The translations under genes and the position numbers were made by a program. The notes under the pieces were generated by a model that saw only the letters and a list, made by a program, of their open reading frames with translations, did not search any database and was not told where the DNA came from. Positions 61,917 through 64,000 of a stretch of 64,000 bases of DNA are shown here, piece by piece (position 1 is the first letter of the stretch; every line of letters begins with the position of its first letter). Source of the stretch: an uncultured Collinsella sp. Its GTDB lineage: Bacteria > Actinomycetota > Coriobacteriia > Coriobacteriales > Coriobacteriaceae. The stretch covers positions 1 to 64,000 of the forward strand of contig CAAEUX010000061.1 of NCBI GenBank assembly GCA_900759335.1. Reading direction: 5' to 3'.

Positions 61917-63405
61917 CGACGTAACCTCCCTTCACGAGGAGATCGAGGAACTTCTCTTCCGACTCTCTTGTTTTCTGGATGAGGTCGTAGAAGCGCTTTC
62001 TGGTCTCTGCCGGTGGCTCGACCTTCTCGCGTTTCCTCTCGATGTAGTTGTTCGCCGAGAGTACGTATCCCTCGCGTTCGATGTCGTCGAGCGTTGCGAT
62101 GGCGCATTTCTCGATGACGGGTTCATAGGAGCGGTAGAGGGAGAGCATCTCCCGTGCGTCCTCTTCCGAGATCATGTTCTGCGCACGCTGGGCGGTGAAG
62201 ATCTTGCTGCCGTCGATAATGCAAACGCGTCCCTGGTGCTCGGTGGACTTCTCGTTTCTGAGGAACAGCACGCAAGCAGATACGCCGGTGCTGTAGAAGA
62301 CTCCGCTTGCGAGCGCGATAACGGCTTCAACCTTGTCCGACTTGATAAGCTCCTTGCGTATGGCACCCTCTTTGCCGCCATGGAACAGCGCTCCTTGGGG
62401 TAGAACTACGGCGCAACGGCCGTTCTTCTTGTCCATGGAGCAGACCATGTGTTGCACCCAGGCGAAGTCTGCCGATTTGTCGGTGGGAACGCCCCAGATG
62501 TTACGGCCCCACGGATCCGAGGCAAACTCATCAGAGCCCCAGTTCTTAAGGGAGAACGGAGGGTTCGCAAGGACGCAGTCGAAGGTTTTGAGTGTATTGC
62601 CGTCGCGGAAGGCGGGCTCGCGCAAGGTGTCGCCCTGGGCGACGCGGAAGTCCTTCGCGCCGTGAAGGTAGAGGTTCATTCGCGCTATAGCGGACGTGCT
62701 GAGGTTCTTCTCCTGGCCGTAGAGCTTGCCGTAGGCGAGTTTTGAGTTGTCCATTTGCCGGACGGCCTCGATGAGCATGCCGCCCGTGCCGCATGCCGGG
62801 TCGTAGACGGTCTCGCCGGGCTTCGGCTCAAGCAGGGAGACCATCATCTTGACGATCTCGCGTGGGGTATAGAACTCGCCGGCGTTCTTCTTCTGCATAT
62901 CGGCGAACTTCTTGATCAGGTATTCGTAGGCATCGCCCATCATGTCGGCGCTGTAGTTTTTGTTGCCGAACCTCTTTACCGAGAAGTGCTCGACGAGGTC
63001 CTTCAGCCGCTCGTCGGAGAGCTTGCCCTTGTCTGTCCAGCTCGCGTCGTCGAAGCTGCTGAAGAGGCCGCTTAGGGTATCGGGGTTAGCGCGCTCGATA
63101 CCCACCATGGCGTCAACGATTGCTTTGCCGACGTTCGCGCCGGTATTGCGGACGTCCTGCCAATGACAGCCTTCCGGCACCTCGAAGCTGTGATTCTCGG
63201 GCAGTACGGCGAAGTCCTTGTCGCCATCCGAAAGCTCCAATGCCCCGGCGGTTTCCTCGTCGTAGACGTCGGAGATCCGCTTGAAGAAGAGCAGCGGCGT
63301 GATGTAGCTCTTGTACTCGTCTTGGTTGATGGGACCTCGCAGGATGTCGCAGGCCCCGAGCAGGTGGTTTCCCAGCTCGGATTTGCTTATTGGTTCTTCT
63401 GGCAT
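61906..63405 (-). CDS. hsdM: type I methyltransferase subunit HsdM (first copy)
   Basis: Protein of 499 aa, first gene of the operon. YKSYITPLLFFKRISDVYDE, AGEFYTPREIV (175-185), motif I DPACGTGGM (202-210) and NPPF (281-284) are intact. It differs from the second HsdM in most variable segments, for instance NPPF against NPPY. The presence of two full HsdM genes in one operon is uncommon. Confidence 0.93.
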   Translation of the reverse strand: MPEEPISKSELGNHLLGACDILRGPINQDEYKSYITPLLFFKRISDVYDEETAGALELSDGDKDFAVLPENHSFEVPEGCHWQDVRNTGANVGKAIVDAMVGIERANPDTLSGLFSSFDDASWTDKGKLSDERLKDLVEHFSVKRFGNKNYSADMMGDAYEYLIKKFADMQKKNAGEFYTPREIVKMMVSLLEPKPGETVYDPACGTGGMLIEAVRQMDNSKLAYGKLYGQEKNLSTSAIARMNLYLHGAKDFRVAQGDTLREPAFRDGNTLKTFDCVLANPPFSLKNWGSDEFASDPWGRNIWGVPTDKSADFAWVQHMVCSMDKKNGRCAVVLPQGALFHGGKEGAIRKELIKSDKVEAVIALASGVFYSTGVSACVLFLRNEKSTEHQGRVCIIDGSKIFTAQRAQNMISEEDAREMLSLYRSYEPVIEKCAIATLDDIEREGYVLSANNYIERKREKVEPPAETRKRFYDLIQKTRESEEKFLDLLVKGGYVDGK

Positions 63406-63448
63406 TCAGGTACCTATGAGCTCAAAAAATGAAATTACAGCTCTAGTG

Positions 63449-63476
63449 ATTATACCGTCATATTTGTCGCGGTAAA
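63449..63476 (-). promoter_or_regulatory. putative hsd operon promoter
   Basis: On the minus strand, -35 TTTACC (63476-63471), 16 bp, -10 TATAAT (63454-63449), about 45 bp before the first hsdM. It lies inside the segment bounded by the 21-bp inverted repeats, so an inversion would turn it with the hsdM genes. Confidence 0.6.
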
Positions 63477-63529
63477 TCTCCTGCGCAGCGTCGTTCAATC
63501 AGGCGGTTTGAGCGACGGTCTGAGCTTGT

Positions 63530-64000
63530 AAATCACAATTTGTCGAGATGTTTGGTGGACCCGATCCAACAGAAAGCGATTGTCCTCCAGTTACAATCGG
63601 GGAGCTCGCGGCTGATATACGGTACGGGACTTCAAAGAAGGCTTCTGATAGTGGCGAATTTAAATACCTCCGCATGAACAATATGACCGACGATGGAAGG
63701 CTTGATCTCTCCGATCTTAAGTACATCGATCTTTCGGGTGCGGAGCTTGAGAACGCAAAAGTTGTAAGAGGAGATTTGCTTTTCAATAGGACAAATAGCC
63801 GCGAAAAGGTAGGCAAGACCTGCGTATTCAATAAGAACGAGCCCATGGTAATCGCAGGATATATTGTCAGGGTTAGATTCGATGATCGTGTAGAGCCCGG
63901 CTATGTGTCGGCGTTCTTGAACAGCAACTACGGCAAAGGTCTTCTTCGCAAGATGGCCAAAGGAGCCGTTGGTCAGGCCAACATTAGCGCAAAAGAAATG
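63530..64000 (+). CDS. inverted partial hsdS cassette (runs off the window)
   Basis: The plus strand reads KSQFVEMFGGPDPTESD, then a target domain (TIGELAADIRYGTSKKAS, YLRMNNMTDDG, GDLLFNRTNSREKVGKTC, GQANISAKEM) to the window edge. An in-frame TGA lies two codons before, so it starts exactly at the conserved region; ATG 63548 is the first possible start. The first 21 bp are the right copy of the inverted repeat. It looks like a silent alternative second half for hsdS, or a displaced gene. Confidence 0.75.

Noticed and set aside
1..64000. tRNA or rRNA genes
   Set aside because: No cloverleaf or rRNA-like segment was recognised on either strand by eye; a covariance search was not possible.

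Overview
The window looks like a chromosome segment from a GC-rich Coriobacteriia member, most likely Collinsella or a close relative. The reasons are the actinobacterial-style ribosomal proteins with frequent TTG/GTG starts, a FabK-type fatty acid operon with a fused AccD-AccA, many mannose-family PTS genes, and a gut-type SsnA/YgfK/selenium-dependent Mo hydroxylase cluster. The genus is an inference from gene content; no database search was run.

Layout. (1) 1-3666: str operon rpsL-rpsG-fusA-rpsJ, closed by a strong terminator directly after rpsJ. (2) 3722-17076: birA, then a divergent complete type II fatty acid operon (fabH-acpP-fabK-fabD-fabG-fabF-accB-fabZ-accC-accDA), then a stand-alone PTS IIC-like protein, a cation-efflux protein and a histidine phosphatase. 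This block separates rpsJ from the rest of the S10 genes. (3) 17112-23388: a 49-bp perfect inverted repeat, then rplC-rplD-rplW | rplB-rpsS-rplV-rpsC-rplP-rpmC-rpsQ | rplN-rplX. The two bars mark structured gaps. A terminator follows rplX, and rplE and the remaining spc genes are absent. (4) 23389-24919: decayed DNA with an IS3 transposase remnant fused to the 3' end of an mtnN gene. (5) 25095-32668: a sugar locus with a frameshifted LevR-like regulator, a four-subunit mannose-family PTS, a GH172/DUF2961 enzyme and a frameshifted ROK fructokinase-like gene. (6) 32699-39898: a degV remnant, an oxidoreductase with a DeoR regulator, an alternating-repeat array, rluA-like, U32 peptidase/RlhA-like and ridA. 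(7) 39942-50438: purine-type permease, SsnA, YgfK, a polyferredoxin and a Mo hydroxylase, with a divergent YheO-type regulator. (8) 50460-54130: three arrays of a 46-nt imperfect palindrome at a 61-62 bp period, bracketing an AbiEi/nuclease-like gene and a DUF234-type ATPase whose start is preceded by a 25-bp perfect palindrome. (9) 54284-64000: a 41-aa membrane peptide, a DEDDh exonuclease, and a type I restriction-modification operon with two HsdM, a half-length HsdS, a full HsdS and HsdR. An inverted hsdS cassette beyond the promoter carries a 21-bp perfect inverted copy of the hsdS central region.

How the genes work together. BirA should biotinylate AccB. AccB/AccC/AccDA make malonyl-CoA, and FabD/FabH/FabG/FabZ/FabK/FabF elongate on AcpP. 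The PTS, GH172 enzyme and kinase form one route for a fructose- or arabinofuranose-type glycoside. The permease, SsnA, YgfK and Mo hydroxylase suggest anaerobic purine or related heterocycle metabolism. The accessory right end is the most unusual part: regular palindrome arrays around nuclease- and ATPase-type genes, next to a restriction locus with recombinable specificity.
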